Of a stretch of DNA of 64,000 bases, positions 9,682-19,589 are shown piece by piece; position 1 is the stretch's first letter; each line of letters begins with the position of its first letter. The stretch lies in assembly GCA_016192105.1 (NCBI GenBank), contig JACPUV010000046.1, forward strand, positions 1-64,000. The letters run 5' to 3'. The position numbers and the translations under genes are program-made. The notes beneath the pieces were generated by a model. That model made no database searches, was not told the origin of the DNA, and saw nothing but the letters and a program-made list of their open reading frames with translations. This stretch comes from Sphingobacteriales bacterium. GTDB lineage: Bacteria > Bacteroidota > Bacteroidia > Chitinophagales > Chitinophagaceae.

Positions 9682-9710
9682 AAAAAAGCCGCTGGTAAAG
9701 CGGCTTTTTT
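9682..9710. terminator. Intrinsic terminator, symmetric
   Basis: AAAAAAGCCGCT (9682-9693) and AGCGGCTTTTTT (9699-9710) form a perfect 12-bp stem with a GGTAA loop, giving a T run on both strands. It lies just past the stop of the minus-strand M16 peptidase gene and before the GNAT gene, so it most likely ends the peptidase transcript and makes the GNAT-GINT1 pair a separate unit. Confidence 0.85.
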
Positions 9711-9725
9711 AATGAAATCAGTTTA

Positions 9726-12578
9726 TCAGAATCCTTTCTTCTCCACCGGTTTTCCGTCGGTATCCAGTTCGATGACCGGGTAACCCAGTTTCTTTACCCC
9801 CTCCAGGATCTTCGCTTTGTCCCCCACGAGCAGGATATTTATTTTTCCCGGGTCCAGGAATTTCATGGCCACTTCATCCACCTGTTTCTTGGTCAGGCTG
9901 GCCAGTATTTTATTCTGCTGTTCGGTATAATCAGCCGCCAGTTTATAATCGAGAATGCGGCGGATAAATCCCGCTTTTTGTAAGCCGGTTTCATAGAGCA
10001 GGGCGTCCCGCTGGCCGAGGGAGTTTTTCATAAACTTCAGCTCGGGTTCGGTGATCCCGTTTTCCCGGTAGTTTTTCAGTTCTTTTATTACTTCCACCAG
10101 GGCACTGTCGGTAGCATCGGCACGGATACCGGAGCTGAATTCAAAATCGCCGGTGTATTCATCGCCGGTAAAGGAACTCCGGGCGCCATAGGTCCAGCCC
10201 TTGTCTTCCCGCAGGTTCAGGTTGAGACGGGAATTAAAATCGCCCCCCAGGGTATAGTTCATCAGTCTTGCTTTGTTGAACTCACCGGTAGCATCGTATT
10301 TCAGCCCGGTGGCATAACCTACACGGAACTGGGACTGGGCCGCTTTGGGAATATCAACCAGGTAAACTTTTGTCTGATCGATAGTGGAAGCTGAACCATT
10401 CACCACCGGCAGGTCGATTTTTTTATTGGGCAGTTTATCCAGGAACGCAAGTTTGGGCAGGATCTCCTGTTGTTTAATATCGCCCACGACCACCACTTTG
10501 GCGCCTTGTGAGGTCATGTAATGGGCATAATAGTTTTCAACATCCTGCAGTTTCAGGTTGCTGATCGTATATTCTGTCCCGGCCTCATCCATGCTGAGAA
10601 TACTGGCAGGGCCATAATTGATCTTCGCAAAGACCAGGTCGGCTACAGCCGCCGGATCTGCTTTTGCCTGTTTGAATCCCTGCAGGCGTTGCTTCTGGAT
10701 ACGGGAGAAAGCGGCTTCCGTGAATTTCGGGGATAACATTTTTTCCTGCAGCAGTTCCAGTGTTTTGTCCAGGTTCTTTTTCAGGGACTGCACATTAAAG
10801 CTGATGCCGTTAAAGCTGCTGTTTACAGATACATTGCTTCCGAGTTTCTGCAATTCCACCGCCATTTGCTCCGCCGTGTAGTTCTTGCTGTCTTCGTTCA
10901 TCATACTGGAAAACATGCTGGCCAGCCCGATCTTAGCGGTATCCTTTGCCTGGAGTAAATGCCCCCCGGGGATCGTAATGGTTAATGTTACCGTGGGAAT
11001 TTCCGTTGTTTCCGTACCGATTATCTTCACCCCGTTTTTAAGATCCTTTCTCCAGAAGGCGGGCACTTTTACCACCGGGTTAGCCCCGTTACCGGGTATT
11101 TTACTCCGGTCAAAATTATCGTTGGCCTTGGTGTATTTCAGCCCGGTATAACCATAGTCAGGGGCCTGGTAAACGGTGGAGTCAATTTTATAATTATCCG
11201 CGGCCGCAACCAGTTGTTCCTGTCCCTTGGGCAGGATACTCAGGAATACGGCGTGTTTTCCTTTGATATATTCATTGTAAACCCGCATCACATCTTCTTT
11301 GGTCACGGACTGATACATCCTGATCAGGTCCGCGATTTTATTCGGGTTCCCCGAAAAGGTCTGAAAAGCGGCAAGCTGGGAAACTTTGCCGGATACACTC
11401 TGCAGGCCGTTGATCTGTTGCGCTTCCATACCCCCTTTGAATTTAGCGATATCATCATCGGTAATGCCCCTTGCTTCAAAGGAATCGAGGGAACTCCGGA
11501 ACAGGCTGTCCATCCGGGCAAGGGTTTTTCCCGGGGAGGGAACAAACTGGAAGCTCATTTCACCGGCCAGTTCGGATAACTGGCTGAAGCCACTGGCCTG
11601 GATTGCTACTTGTTTTTTCACCAGTTGCTGGTACAGAACGGAATTCTTTCCCTGTCCCAGTACCTGCGCCAGGCAGGCGAGGGCACCCATATCTTTATGA
11701 TAATTGGGAACGGTGGGATAAACGACATAGAGTAAAGGAAGTTTTGCGTAGTTGTCGGTATAAGAAACATAGTGGTCAGTGGTCAGTTTTGCCGGGGGTA
11801 CCATTACGGGTTTTACTTCCGGTCCGCGGGGGATCACGCCAAAATATTTTTCAACGAGCTTCACCACTACGGCCGGCTTTACATCGCCTCCAATTGTAAC
11901 CGTGGCATTGTTGGGACCGTACCAGCGGAGGAAGAAATTTTTCAGGTCATTTACATCCACGCGGTTCAGGTCTTCCACATAACCAATGGTTAACCAGGAA
12001 TAGGGGTGGCCATAGGGATAGAGATTGCGGGAGGCGGTTTCACCGGCAAGGCCGTAAGGGCGATTATCATAATTCTGTCCCCGTTCGTTTTTGACGGTGG
12101 AGCGCTGTACTTCAAACTTCTGCTGGGTAACGGCATCCAGCAGGAAGCCCATACGGTCCGCTTCCAGCCAGAGCATTTTTTCCAACTGGTTACTGGGTAC
12201 GGTTTCAAAATAATTTGTACGGTCCCGGTTGGTGCTGCCATTCAGGGTGCCACCTGCGTCCGATACGATTTTAAAATGCTGTTCATCGGCCACATGATCA
12301 CTTCCCTGGAACATCATGTGTTCAAAGAAGTGGGCGAAGCCGGATTTGCCGATCTCTTCCCGGGCAGAGCCTACATGGTAGGTGACATCCACATGTACCA
12401 CCGGGTCGCTGTGGTCTTCGTGGATGATCAGGGTCAGCCCGTTGGGCAGTACATATTTCTCGTAAGGAATAACAAGCTGACCAGGTTGTTTGGTGACTTT
12501 TTCCACCAGTTTGGTCTGCCCGTTTACCAACAGGGTCAGTAACAGGAATAAGGGGGCGAAAGCCGCTGCTCTTTTCAT
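9726..12578 (-). CDS. M16 family zinc metallopeptidase (two-module, exported)
   Basis: A 950-residue insulinase/pitrilysin-family protease. A signal peptide (MKRAAAFAPLFLLLTLLVNG) directs export to the periplasm. The inverted zinc motif HxxEH is present as HFFEH at residues 83-87, with the distal acidic region near NERGQNYDNRPYG; the N-terminal catalytic module is followed by an inactive M16 C-terminal module and then a second M16-like pair with the RxxxY-type region (DKGWTYGARSSF) near residue 850. The length matches the fused two-module exported forms common in Bacteroidota. Peptide turnover in the periplasm is the expected job. The gene is divergent from the AIM24 gene. Confidence 0.92.
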   Translation of the reverse strand: MKRAAAFAPLFLLLTLLVNGQTKLVEKVTKQPGQLVIPYEKYVLPNGLTLIIHEDHSDPVVHVDVTYHVGSAREEIGKSGFAHFFEHMMFQGSDHVADEQHFKIVSDAGGTLNGSTNRDRTNYFETVPSNQLEKMLWLEADRMGFLLDAVTQQKFEVQRSTVKNERGQNYDNRPYGLAGETASRNLYPYGHPYSWLTIGYVEDLNRVDVNDLKNFFLRWYGPNNATVTIGGDVKPAVVVKLVEKYFGVIPRGPEVKPVMVPPAKLTTDHYVSYTDNYAKLPLLYVVYPTVPNYHKDMGALACLAQVLGQGKNSVLYQQLVKKQVAIQASGFSQLSELAGEMSFQFVPSPGKTLARMDSLFRSSLDSFEARGITDDDIAKFKGGMEAQQINGLQSVSGKVSQLAAFQTFSGNPNKIADLIRMYQSVTKEDVMRVYNEYIKGKHAVFLSILPKGQEQLVAAADNYKIDSTVYQAPDYGYTGLKYTKANDNFDRSKIPGNGANPVVKVPAFWRKDLKNGVKIIGTETTEIPTVTLTITIPGGHLLQAKDTAKIGLASMFSSMMNEDSKNYTAEQMAVELQKLGSNVSVNSSFNGISFNVQSLKKNLDKTLELLQEKMLSPKFTEAAFSRIQKQRLQGFKQAKADPAAVADLVFAKINYGPASILSMDEAGTEYTISNLKLQDVENYYAHYMTSQGAKVVVVGDIKQQEILPKLAFLDKLPNKKIDLPVVNGSASTIDQTKVYLVDIPKAAQSQFRVGYATGLKYDATGEFNKARLMNYTLGGDFNSRLNLNLREDKGWTYGARSSFTGDEYTGDFEFSSGIRADATDSALVEVIKELKNYRENGITEPELKFMKNSLGQRDALLYETGLQKAGFIRRILDYKLAADYTEQQNKILASLTKKQVDEVAMKFLDPGKINILLVGDKAKILEGVKKLGYPVIELDTDGKPVEKKGF

Positions 12579-12736
12579 ATGCGTTGTATTTAGTTGGATA
12601 CTGTGTTTTCTTTCAGGTTAACTTTAAGGCAAAGCAAGTTACGGCATAATCGTCCGCCTTCCCCGCCATTTATCATTTTCACCGGCAATTTTCCACCGTT
12701 CGCGGAACTTATGGCTCATTATTTTGTACAGGGTAA

Positions 12737-12744
12737 TAACTTTG
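12737..12744 (+). promoter_or_regulatory. Candidate Bacteroidota -7 element (TAACTTTG)
   Basis: TAACTTTG matches the Bacteroidota -7 consensus TAnnTTTG and lies 16 bp before the ATG of the AIM24-family gene. No well-spaced -33 TTTG was seen, so the call rests on the -7 element and position. Confidence 0.4.
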
Positions 12745-12760
12745 CCTGAAAATTCTTACT

Positions 12761-13567
12761 ATGAGTACAGCACCCCGCGTCAACCATGAGATCGACTATA
12801 AGATATATGGTGAGGAATTACAATTTGTGGAAATAGAACTGGATCCCCAGGAAACCGCCATTGCGGAGAGCGGCGCCATGATGATGATGGAGGATGGGAT
12901 CCAGATGCAAACCATTTTCGGTGACGGCTCGGCCCAGCAGCAGTCATCGGGTTTTTTGGGCAAGCTGATGAGTGCTGGCAAACGGATCCTGACCGGGGAA
13001 AGTTTGTTTATGACGGCATTCACGAATACCGTTCCGGGAAAAAAGAAGGTTAGTTTTGCTGCCCCTTATACGGGAAAGATCATTCCGTTAGACCTCCAGG
13101 AACTGGGCGGGACCATTATTGCCCAGAAGGACGCCTTCCTTTGCGCCGCTAAAGGGGTAAGTGTGGGTATCCATTTCCAGCGTAAGCTCGGTACGGGCTT
13201 ATTCGGCGGGGAAGGGTTTATTATGGAAAAACTGGAAGGGGATGGTTTTGCCTTCCTGCACGCCGGTGGTTATATCGTGGAAAAGCAATTGCAGCCGGGT
13301 GAAGTGCTCAAGATCGATACCGGTTGCCTGGTGGCCTATACTCCTTCGGTTGACTTTGATATAGAATTTGTACGGGGTATCAAGAACTTTATGTTTGGCG
13401 GCGAGGGTCTTTTCTTTGCCCGCCTGAAGGGTCCCGGAAAAGTATGGATCCAGTCCTTGCCGATCAGCCGCCTGGCCGGCCGGATCATGCAATACGGAAC
13501 CTATAACAGGAAGGAAGAAGGCAGTTTGTTAGGCGGACTGGGGAACCTGTTTGACGGAAGGGAATAG
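12761..13567 (+). CDS. TIGR00266 / AIM24 family protein
   Basis: A 268-residue soluble protein of the AIM24 (mitochondrial biogenesis) superfamily, a beta-sandwich fold of unknown molecular role in bacteria. Typical segments are the N-terminal [19 protein letters not shown], the M-rich [13 protein letters not shown], the glycine-rich linker [16 protein letters not shown] with [11 protein letters not shown], and the C-terminal [20 protein letters not shown] and GRIMQYGTY. The length fits the family. It has a candidate promoter upstream and shares a symmetric terminator with the convergent deacetylase gene, so it is probably monocistronic. There is no signal peptide or membrane segment. Confidence 0.9.
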   Translation: MSTAPRVNHEIDYKIYGEELQFVEIELDPQETAIAESGAMMMMEDGIQMQTIFGDGSAQQQSSGFLGKLMSAGKRILTGESLFMTAFTNTVPGKKKVSFAAPYTGKIIPLDLQELGGTIIAQKDAFLCAAKGVSVGIHFQRKLGTGLFGGEGFIMEKLEGDGFAFLHAGGYIVEKQLQPGEVLKIDTGCLVAYTPSVDFDIEFVRGIKNFMFGGEGLFFARLKGPGKVWIQSLPISRLAGRIMQYGTYNRKEEGSLLGGLGNLFDGRE

Positions 13568-13592
13568 CCGAAATTTTAAATTTCAGGCTGGC

Positions 13593-13634
13593 AAAAAAAG
13601 GGATAGTACCGCGTTAGGCAGTATCCCTTTTTTT
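13593..13634. terminator. Bidirectional terminator between convergent genes
   Basis: AAAAAAAGGGATA (13593-13605) and TATCCCTTTTTTT (13622-13634) are perfect complements, 13 bp each, with a 16-nt loop. The T run on each strand fits termination of both the AIM24 gene and the convergent polysaccharide deacetylase gene. Confidence 0.85.
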
Positions 13635-13636
13635 AT

Positions 13637-14506
13637 TTACCGGATACCCGGGTATTGGGTGGCCAGCATCAGCTCATATTCCGGGTTGTTTTTTAACTGC
13701 TGCACCACATAGCGCAGTTCTTCCACATATTCCGGTTTTTGAAATGCCTGGTCATGCGCCAGGAAGACCAGGTGATCTGCCGTCCTGGTTTTTTTTGCTT
13801 CCAGCAGGTTGTAAACCCGGCGGAGTAACAGGGCCGTATCTGCGTCAGGCGCCAGCGTTTTATGGTCAAAGGTCCATTCGATATCCCAGCCCATAACGTC
13901 ATAACCGGCTGCATACAGGGAATCCACCGCAGCCTTGCTATCATATATATCCGTATGGTCGATCGCGCCGATGCGCCAGGCGTTCCTGCCCGGTGTGCGG
14001 GCTATTTTGTTTCGGAATCCCAGTTTTCCGTTTGAATAATTAAAGTCAGTCACGATGGTGCCGGGCTTTTCGTAGTACGAAGTATAATGATTATGGGCAT
14101 GACTGTAACTGTGATTGCACAGTTCGATCGTACTGTCTGTCTGCAGCATTTTCCAGGTTTCCTCCTGCTGACGGGTATCGGTTGTATGAATGCCGACGAT
14201 AAAAAAACTGGCTGGAACTTTTTCTTCTTCGATTACGCCCAGTACATTCCGGGTACCCTTGTTGGGTCCATCATCAAACGTGAGGTAGATTTTTTTCTTT
14301 TTACGGCTTAAGGCCGCGACGGAATCCTTCGCTTTTTTCTCCTGTCCTTTAATAGCGGCGCTATCCGGTACCGGGACAGGTTCTTTCCGGTCGGTTCTTT
14401 CCGTACAGGAAGCCAGGGTGAGCAGGAAAACAGCCGTTAAAAAAGAATAAGAAGAAAAGGATAAGGGTTTGGCAGGGTCGCCATCAGCAGCAGGGCTGGG
14501 GTTCAT
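13637..14506 (-). CDS. Polysaccharide deacetylase (NodB-like) lipoprotein
   Basis: A 289-residue carbohydrate esterase family 4 protein. After an N-terminal hydrophobic stretch with the lipobox LASC (Cys34) and a linker, the NodB domain begins near residue 72. Visible motifs are TFDDG (Asp78-Asp79, catalytic base and metal ligand) and HSYSH (His132 and His136, metal ligands), then RTPGRNAWR. It probably removes acetyl groups from an envelope polysaccharide or peptidoglycan while anchored in a membrane; the substrate is not shown. The start at 14506 puts a polar region before the hydrophobic segment, which is unusually long for a signal peptide, so a later start cannot be excluded. Confidence 0.88.
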   Translation of the reverse strand: MNPSPAADGDPAKPLSFSSYSFLTAVFLLTLASCTERTDRKEPVPVPDSAAIKGQEKKAKDSVAALSRKKKKIYLTFDDGPNKGTRNVLGVIEEEKVPASFFIVGIHTTDTRQQEETWKMLQTDSTIELCNHSYSHAHNHYTSYYEKPGTIVTDFNYSNGKLGFRNKIARTPGRNAWRIGAIDHTDIYDSKAAVDSLYAAGYDVMGWDIEWTFDHKTLAPDADTALLLRRVYNLLEAKKTRTADHLVFLAHDQAFQKPEYVEELRYVVQQLKNNPEYELMLATQYPGIR

Positions 14507-14695
14507 AAAAATTTATGGTGTTTTAATTTCCGGTATGAAAGTAGCGTGTGGTTGGGAAGCGTACAAGATATGACTGGTTAAAGAATGTTTAAAGTCGGGA
14601 AGACCGGAACTCCAATGGCTACCGGCCTGCAAAACAGGATTTACCCATTCGGCGGTATATACAAACTTAAAGAGTAATACTTCCCGGCGAATCAT

Positions 14696-16840
14696 TTATA
14701 GTTTCTTCAGCAGTACTTTTTTCTGGGAAAAATTAAATGCGGCATCCAGCATTTCCAGCAGTTTGGGCCAGTCTTCCTTTTTAACGGTGGCCTGTTTGTA
14801 ATGCTTCTTGACCAGGATATTCAGTGTAGCGCCTTCCACGCTTGCCTGCACGGCAAAATTGCCGGCCGGGTTGTCGATATTCATATTCAGGTTCTCGGCA
14901 CCCACTACTTTATACCCGGCCGGAATGGTAAACCTGATAATATTGCGCAGGGTGCGGGGGAATCCCATATAGGCATCCACTTCCCGTTGTCTTTCATCCT
15001 GAGAGATCCAGAGCTGGTCCCCGATCAGCCCGGGTACGGATACCAGGAGGTTGTCGCCGGCAATCTTCACCATATCTCCCAGTTCGAATTTATTGGTGAA
15101 ATTCAGTTCCTGCTTGCGCCAGGTACGGCCATCGGCATTCAGGGTGAACTCGGTATAGGCAGTGATATTGTCAAAATCATCTTCCATTTCTTTTTTCATG
15201 TACTCCAGTTTGCGGGTCTTGTCTTCCTTTTTCCTTTCCCGGAGTTTTTCCTCGAAGCTTTCCAGCACAGCCCCTCTCAAACTGCCCCGGATATCATCTT
15301 CTCCTCCATAACTGCGGTAGTCATCGTCCAGGGCGGGGGTATAAACGAGGGCCTGGATATTGTAGTTCAGTTTGCTCAGCCCCGTAACCGCCCGTTGCTG
15401 CTGCACGAACATGTTCCGGGTAGCAGTATCAATGGAAGCGGTAACGGTATTGGTGGTGATATTGTCATCCGCTTTGCAGGCCGGCAGGGTAATGGGTGTG
15501 GCCGTCGGGTTCTTGCCAAGACTGATGATATAAGCCGGTGTATTCAGGAATTCTTCTTTGAAGTCGTACGGGTTGGAAAAGATGGTAGCGTTAAATATAA
15601 ATTTATCTTTTACACGTACCATCCATTCGGGTTCCGTACGGAAAATAATATCTCCCGGCCTGGTAAGGGTGGCAGGGGCGGTCACGACCAGGTCGTACGG
15701 GATGTTCCGCAGGTCCAGGCACTGGGTCAGGCAGGAAGCGAACAACTCACTGGAAAACCCGTTGGTCCGGTAATGCGACATGTGCCGGAGAATATAGTAG
15801 GTCTTTTGAATAAAATCTTCCTCCCGCATATCCGCATAGCCGATTTGTTTCAGGTAGGCTTTGGCCATCGTATAATACATGGAACCATCCAGCCGGTTAT
15901 ACAGGTTATTCATTTTCCGGGCCAGCTCTTCCGGGCTGATATTCTGTTTTAATTCACCCCGGTCGCCGATAAAAAGATCAGACCGGTTTTCACTGCGGGA
16001 GAAAACGATCTGGAATTTCAGCATGGGAAATTCAATAAGCCGGTTGATCCACCGGGTGTCGCTGATCTTTTCGCGGTTTCGGTCTTCCCAGCTGTATTCA
16101 GCATTGCTGTTGCCGGTTTCTTTGAAGGCCGGGGCGCCCATGGTGGATTTGGAATTCACAAAAGAATTGTTGTCGGTGTCAATCTCGAATTTCTGGCTCA
16201 GGACGGGGTATTCACGGGTGCAGACAAAATAAATAGGGTCAAATTCGATATAGCTCATCTTCTTAACGGTGTTATCGTCGTAGAAAATGGTGCCGTAATC
16301 AATGATATCGCCGGGGTCCAGGTCCGGGACCGCTACTTTAAAAAAGATTACCCGGCTTTTGCTTTTATCAACATAGGTGCTGGCCTTCCCGATATAGGGC
16401 GTGAAGGTGGAAGGCACATCGTCATTGTCTTCCACGTAAACGGCATTGCGCAGTGAAACATCCTGTACCGTCCCATTGGCTTTTATGACTTTGATGCCAG
16501 CTCCGTCATTCGGTGAGCCGATCCGGAAATAGACGGTGGTGTAGTTATTTACGGCGTCCCGGTCATTCAGCCTGATCCGGCGGCGGGTGATTTCGTAAAC
16601 CGCCAGTTTATTGGCGTCCTTGTCGAAAGAAAAACGGGTTTTCTGGGCGATGATCACGCCACTTTCCTCTTTCCATTTTTCGGGGATGGTACTGACTGTA
16701 AAATCCGGGTCGCTGTCGTCCCAAACTGTTTTCATGTTCCTGGCAATGGATTCCAGCCGGGAGGGGCTGAACGTATCATCGTCCTGGGCTCCCGCAATGA
16801 GTGAAATGATTAGCCAACTAAGTGTAATTAGTTTCTTCAT
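14696..16840 (-). CDS. DUF3857 / transglutaminase-like exported protein (714 aa)
   Basis: An exported protein with signal peptide MKKLITLSWLIISLIAGAQ. The DUF3857 beta-rich domain covers roughly residues 60-260 (VYEITRRRIRLNDRDAVNNY, DPGDIIDYGTIFYDD); the middle resembles a transglutaminase core with a Cys in the expected zone (ASCLTQCLDLRNIPYDLVV), though a full Cys-His-Asp triad is not obvious. The C-terminus is a DUF3858-like beta domain. The function is unknown; such proteins are common in Bacteroidota, often in pairs. A second, clearly related gene lies at 17544-19484 on the same strand, with a GxxExxY gene between them. Confidence 0.85.
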   Translation of the reverse strand: MKKLITLSWLIISLIAGAQDDDTFSPSRLESIARNMKTVWDDSDPDFTVSTIPEKWKEESGVIIAQKTRFSFDKDANKLAVYEITRRRIRLNDRDAVNNYTTVYFRIGSPNDGAGIKVIKANGTVQDVSLRNAVYVEDNDDVPSTFTPYIGKASTYVDKSKSRVIFFKVAVPDLDPGDIIDYGTIFYDDNTVKKMSYIEFDPIYFVCTREYPVLSQKFEIDTDNNSFVNSKSTMGAPAFKETGNSNAEYSWEDRNREKISDTRWINRLIEFPMLKFQIVFSRSENRSDLFIGDRGELKQNISPEELARKMNNLYNRLDGSMYYTMAKAYLKQIGYADMREEDFIQKTYYILRHMSHYRTNGFSSELFASCLTQCLDLRNIPYDLVVTAPATLTRPGDIIFRTEPEWMVRVKDKFIFNATIFSNPYDFKEEFLNTPAYIISLGKNPTATPITLPACKADDNITTNTVTASIDTATRNMFVQQQRAVTGLSKLNYNIQALVYTPALDDDYRSYGGEDDIRGSLRGAVLESFEEKLRERKKEDKTRKLEYMKKEMEDDFDNITAYTEFTLNADGRTWRKQELNFTNKFELGDMVKIAGDNLLVSVPGLIGDQLWISQDERQREVDAYMGFPRTLRNIIRFTIPAGYKVVGAENLNMNIDNPAGNFAVQASVEGATLNILVKKHYKQATVKKEDWPKLLEMLDAAFNFSQKKVLLKKL

Positions 16841-16940
16841 ACTCTTACTTTTTTCTCCCGCAAAGCCGAAAAGGCCTTTTTATATTTCCAGGTGTACTCA
16901 GGGGGAGTTTAAGTACGCCAGGCGGACCACAAAGTGGTTT

Positions 16941-17321
16941 TTATACGATTCCGTTTACTTTACGGTATATGCCATCTTTAATCAGCGTAACATTAAAGTT
17001 TATTAATAATCCAAGGCGTAAGCCGGTAAGTTTCATATAACTTAATGTTATCTTAGGATGTTTTTTTTCAATATTTTCAATTGACTTTATTTCTACTAAA
17101 AGTTTGTTTTCCATAATTATATCGGACCTGAATGCTTTGTCCAGTAGTGACGTTTTGTATCTTATTGTCAATTCCTGCTGGCGGGTGTATTGAATTCTTC
17201 TTTCCTCAAGTTCATAGGCAAACGCGGATTCGTATACACTTTCCAAAAGTCCCGGGCCGAGTATCGTGTGTACAGTATAAGCAATATCAACAGCTATCTT
17301 TGCCAGTTCATTCTCACTCAT
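16941..17321 (-). CDS. GxxExxY family protein
   Basis: A 126-residue protein carrying the family signature GPGLLESVY near residue 23 and the PD-(D/E)XK-like core FRSDIIMENKLLVEIKS with D, E and K in nuclease-like spacing. It is named for the GxxExxY motif; the biological role is unknown, and a nuclease-related function is an inference. The gene is visibly richer in A and T than its neighbours, and it splits two paralogous DUF3857 genes, both of which suggest late insertion. No inverted repeats or transposase were found beside it. A pair of short direct repeats lies upstream at 17402-17482. Confidence 0.85.
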   Translation of the reverse strand: MSENELAKIAVDIAYTVHTILGPGLLESVYESAFAYELEERRIQYTRQQELTIRYKTSLLDKAFRSDIIMENKLLVEIKSIENIEKKHPKITLSYMKLTGLRLGLLINFNVTLIKDGIYRKVNGIV

Positions 17322-17401
17322 TTTTTCTTTAAAAGTCCACAGGATATTTATTTTCCAGAAGGTTTTTTTCCCGAGATTTTGGTTTTTTCCCGAAAAACCG
17401 C

Positions 17402-17482
17402 CCTACATGGATTACATGTTGTTTCCCCCAAAGGCCGCCAAGACAATCTTGCCGCCTGAAAAGCTGTCCTACATGGATTGCA
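17402..17482. repeat. Pair of imperfect 15-bp direct repeats
   Basis: CCTACATGGATTACA (17402-17416) and CCTACATGGATTGCA (17468-17482) differ at one base. Between them lies a small inverted repeat CAAGA-CAA-TCTTG. They occupy the 220-bp gap between the GxxExxY gene and the second DUF3857 gene, which holds no convincing ORF. Origin and role are unknown; they may mark the edge of inserted DNA. Confidence 0.5.
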
Positions 17483-17543
17483 CAATAATAAAAGAACTGT
17501 TTTGCCTGCATAAAATCTTTGCGGGCCATATATCGCGTGAATA

Positions 17544-19484
17544 TCATGGCTTTTTAACCAGGATCAGGTTGCTGTTGAAGTCTTTCAGTTTCTTTGAAAA
17601 GGTTTTCCAGTTTTCAAAATCCGCTTTCCGGATACGGCCTGTATTAAAGGCCAGTATTTTATTGAAAGTAACTTTGTTATCCTTCACCGTATAGGAACCG
17701 GTGACTTCATAATCGGTTGCTTTTTCATTGATCATGGCTGGCAGCGACACCACTTTATACCCGGCCGGGAGGAGCAGTTCGGTCTCGTCCACCGCCACAT
17801 AACTGGATGACAGTGCATAATCCTGCTGCCGGTCTTTGTCCGGCTGCAGCCCCCGCAGGTTTTCGGGGTAAAAGTCAATTCCCAGGTACAGTTCCTTTTC
17901 TTCGGTGATCACATAATTCGTCAGGTCAATATCCCCTTCAATGACAATGGGGATTTCCCGGTTATTGAGGTCCGAGGTTTTTACATTGGAGACCACCAGG
18001 TTCCGGTTGCCGAATTCGAGGTACCGCTGGATCATTTTCTTTTTATCATCATTGGGCAGATCATGGTAATACTGGTGAAAGCTGGTCCGTTGCTCCCCGG
18101 TCAGCGTGGCTTTCACATGCCCTTTGAGTACATTATCCTTTAGCTGGAAACGGGCTTGGGTCAGGATCTTGTTTTTTTCCTTTTCCTGCAGGGGTACTTT
18201 TTTCACTTCGTATTTATCGCCCTTCCCGATCAGCACTTCTTTACCCTGGATCCGCCAGGCGTACTCGCCAAAGGGAATATACTTTTCCGTACCATCCAGG
18301 AAATAGTCTTTTCCGCCGATTACCACGGTGCTGATACAGTGATTGTCCACCGCCAGGGAAGGCAGGCTATAATCATACGGGAGATGCCGGGTGCCAATCC
18401 ATGTCATATAGGCCTGGAGACCGGCAAGTTTCAGCATTTCAGTCATCAGGTTGGCCATGCCCTTACAATCCCCGTATTTGGATTTGAACACATCCTGCGC
18501 GGTGGCGGGTATAAAACCGGCCAGGCCGTCTTCAAATGCGATATAACGGATATTGTCCTGCACCCAGTAAAAAATGGATTTTACTTTATCAATATCGGTA
18601 GCCTTTCCGCTGGTCAGTTCGGTCACTTTGGCTTTCAGGTCATCCGGGTTGTTTTCACATTTCGTATAAAGGTATTTGTACCAGTTGTACAGGTCACCCA
18701 CATCGCCGAATCCTTTTTCCTTCCTGCCGTCATAGTTAAAGGATTTGACAACAAACATGAGGTGCGGGTACTGGTAAGCGACTCCGATGGACCTGCGTTC
18801 GCTTTTCATGGCCACGATATTCTGCAGTTTGTAGGTAATAATGGTTTCCCCTTTTTCCTGGGTCTTTTGTTTGGTGATCTTATATCCGTCGAAATTGAAT
18901 TCCCGGATATCCAGGTCCAGCCATTCCGGGATACGGATCCGGATGATCTTTTCTTTGGAAGGGAACCAGCTGTGAAAGTATTCGGAAGTGAGGTATTTGC
19001 TGTCGAAAAAGGTTTTTGCTGTTTCCACGCGGGCAATATCCCCGTAGCCCGAGAAGCCGATGTTGAAATATTTCACCCGGCTGTCATCGGAAAAACTCTC
19101 GCTTGAACTGGCTGAACGGTCAATGGCAAACCCGACATTATAGTTCTTCTTGACCCCAAACATACCCTTCCGCTTCTCCAGCTGTTTGAAAGAAGTGATC
19201 CGGGAGAAAGAATTATAAAAATCAAAATACTGGATCCCGGCCCTTTCACGCAGTGCCAGGAAATTGATCCCGACATTCCGGGTAGCAGTTACCACGGGGA
19301 GCTTGTCCCCGGATTTCCCCCTGTCGAATGTAAATTCCTCTTCTATCAGGGTGGCCGCCACCCGGTCATCCGGAAATACTTTTTTAAGGCGGTTGGCCTC
19401 AAAAATGTCATCGTCGTTCTGCGCAGGCAAAATCCCCGGAATAAGGGTGGAAAAGGCCAGGATAAGGAGGTACAGGTTACGCAT
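17544..19484 (-). CDS. DUF3857 / transglutaminase-like exported protein (646 aa)
   Basis: The ATG at 19484 gives MRNLYLLILAFSTLIPGILPAQ, a clean signal peptide; an upstream in-frame start adds seven residues and is less likely. An N-terminal DUF3857 region is followed by a transglutaminase core with the segment KYGDCKGMANLMTEML holding the catalytic-position Cys, then GTRHLPYDYSLPSLAVDNHC with downstream His, and ends in a beta-rich C-terminal domain. The GDCK motif is much better preserved than in the 714-residue paralogue at 14696-16840, so this may be the active member. It acts outside the cytoplasm; the substrate is unknown. Confidence 0.87.
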   Translation of the reverse strand: MRNLYLLILAFSTLIPGILPAQNDDDIFEANRLKKVFPDDRVAATLIEEEFTFDRGKSGDKLPVVTATRNVGINFLALRERAGIQYFDFYNSFSRITSFKQLEKRKGMFGVKKNYNVGFAIDRSASSSESFSDDSRVKYFNIGFSGYGDIARVETAKTFFDSKYLTSEYFHSWFPSKEKIIRIRIPEWLDLDIREFNFDGYKITKQKTQEKGETIITYKLQNIVAMKSERRSIGVAYQYPHLMFVVKSFNYDGRKEKGFGDVGDLYNWYKYLYTKCENNPDDLKAKVTELTSGKATDIDKVKSIFYWVQDNIRYIAFEDGLAGFIPATAQDVFKSKYGDCKGMANLMTEMLKLAGLQAYMTWIGTRHLPYDYSLPSLAVDNHCISTVVIGGKDYFLDGTEKYIPFGEYAWRIQGKEVLIGKGDKYEVKKVPLQEKEKNKILTQARFQLKDNVLKGHVKATLTGEQRTSFHQYYHDLPNDDKKKMIQRYLEFGNRNLVVSNVKTSDLNNREIPIVIEGDIDLTNYVITEEKELYLGIDFYPENLRGLQPDKDRQQDYALSSSYVAVDETELLLPAGYKVVSLPAMINEKATDYEVTGSYTVKDNKVTFNKILAFNTGRIRKADFENWKTFSKKLKDFNSNLILVKKP

Positions 19485-19589
19485 ATAAACTAATTGTGCA
19501 GACAATATAAAAATTGTAACTGATATTTCTCATAACCCGGTCTTTTTTTACTGATCAAAATCAATGTATCAACCAAGCCCAACTTGTGC

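Noticed and set aside
14801..15952. Long plus-strand open frame (383 codons)
   Set aside because: It lies antisense to the DUF3857 gene, has no recognisable domain or signal, and its composition is that of a mirrored reading frame.
18156..19106. Plus-strand open frame of 316 codons
   Set aside because: Antisense shadow of the second DUF3857 gene; no motif and an unlikely amino-acid mix.
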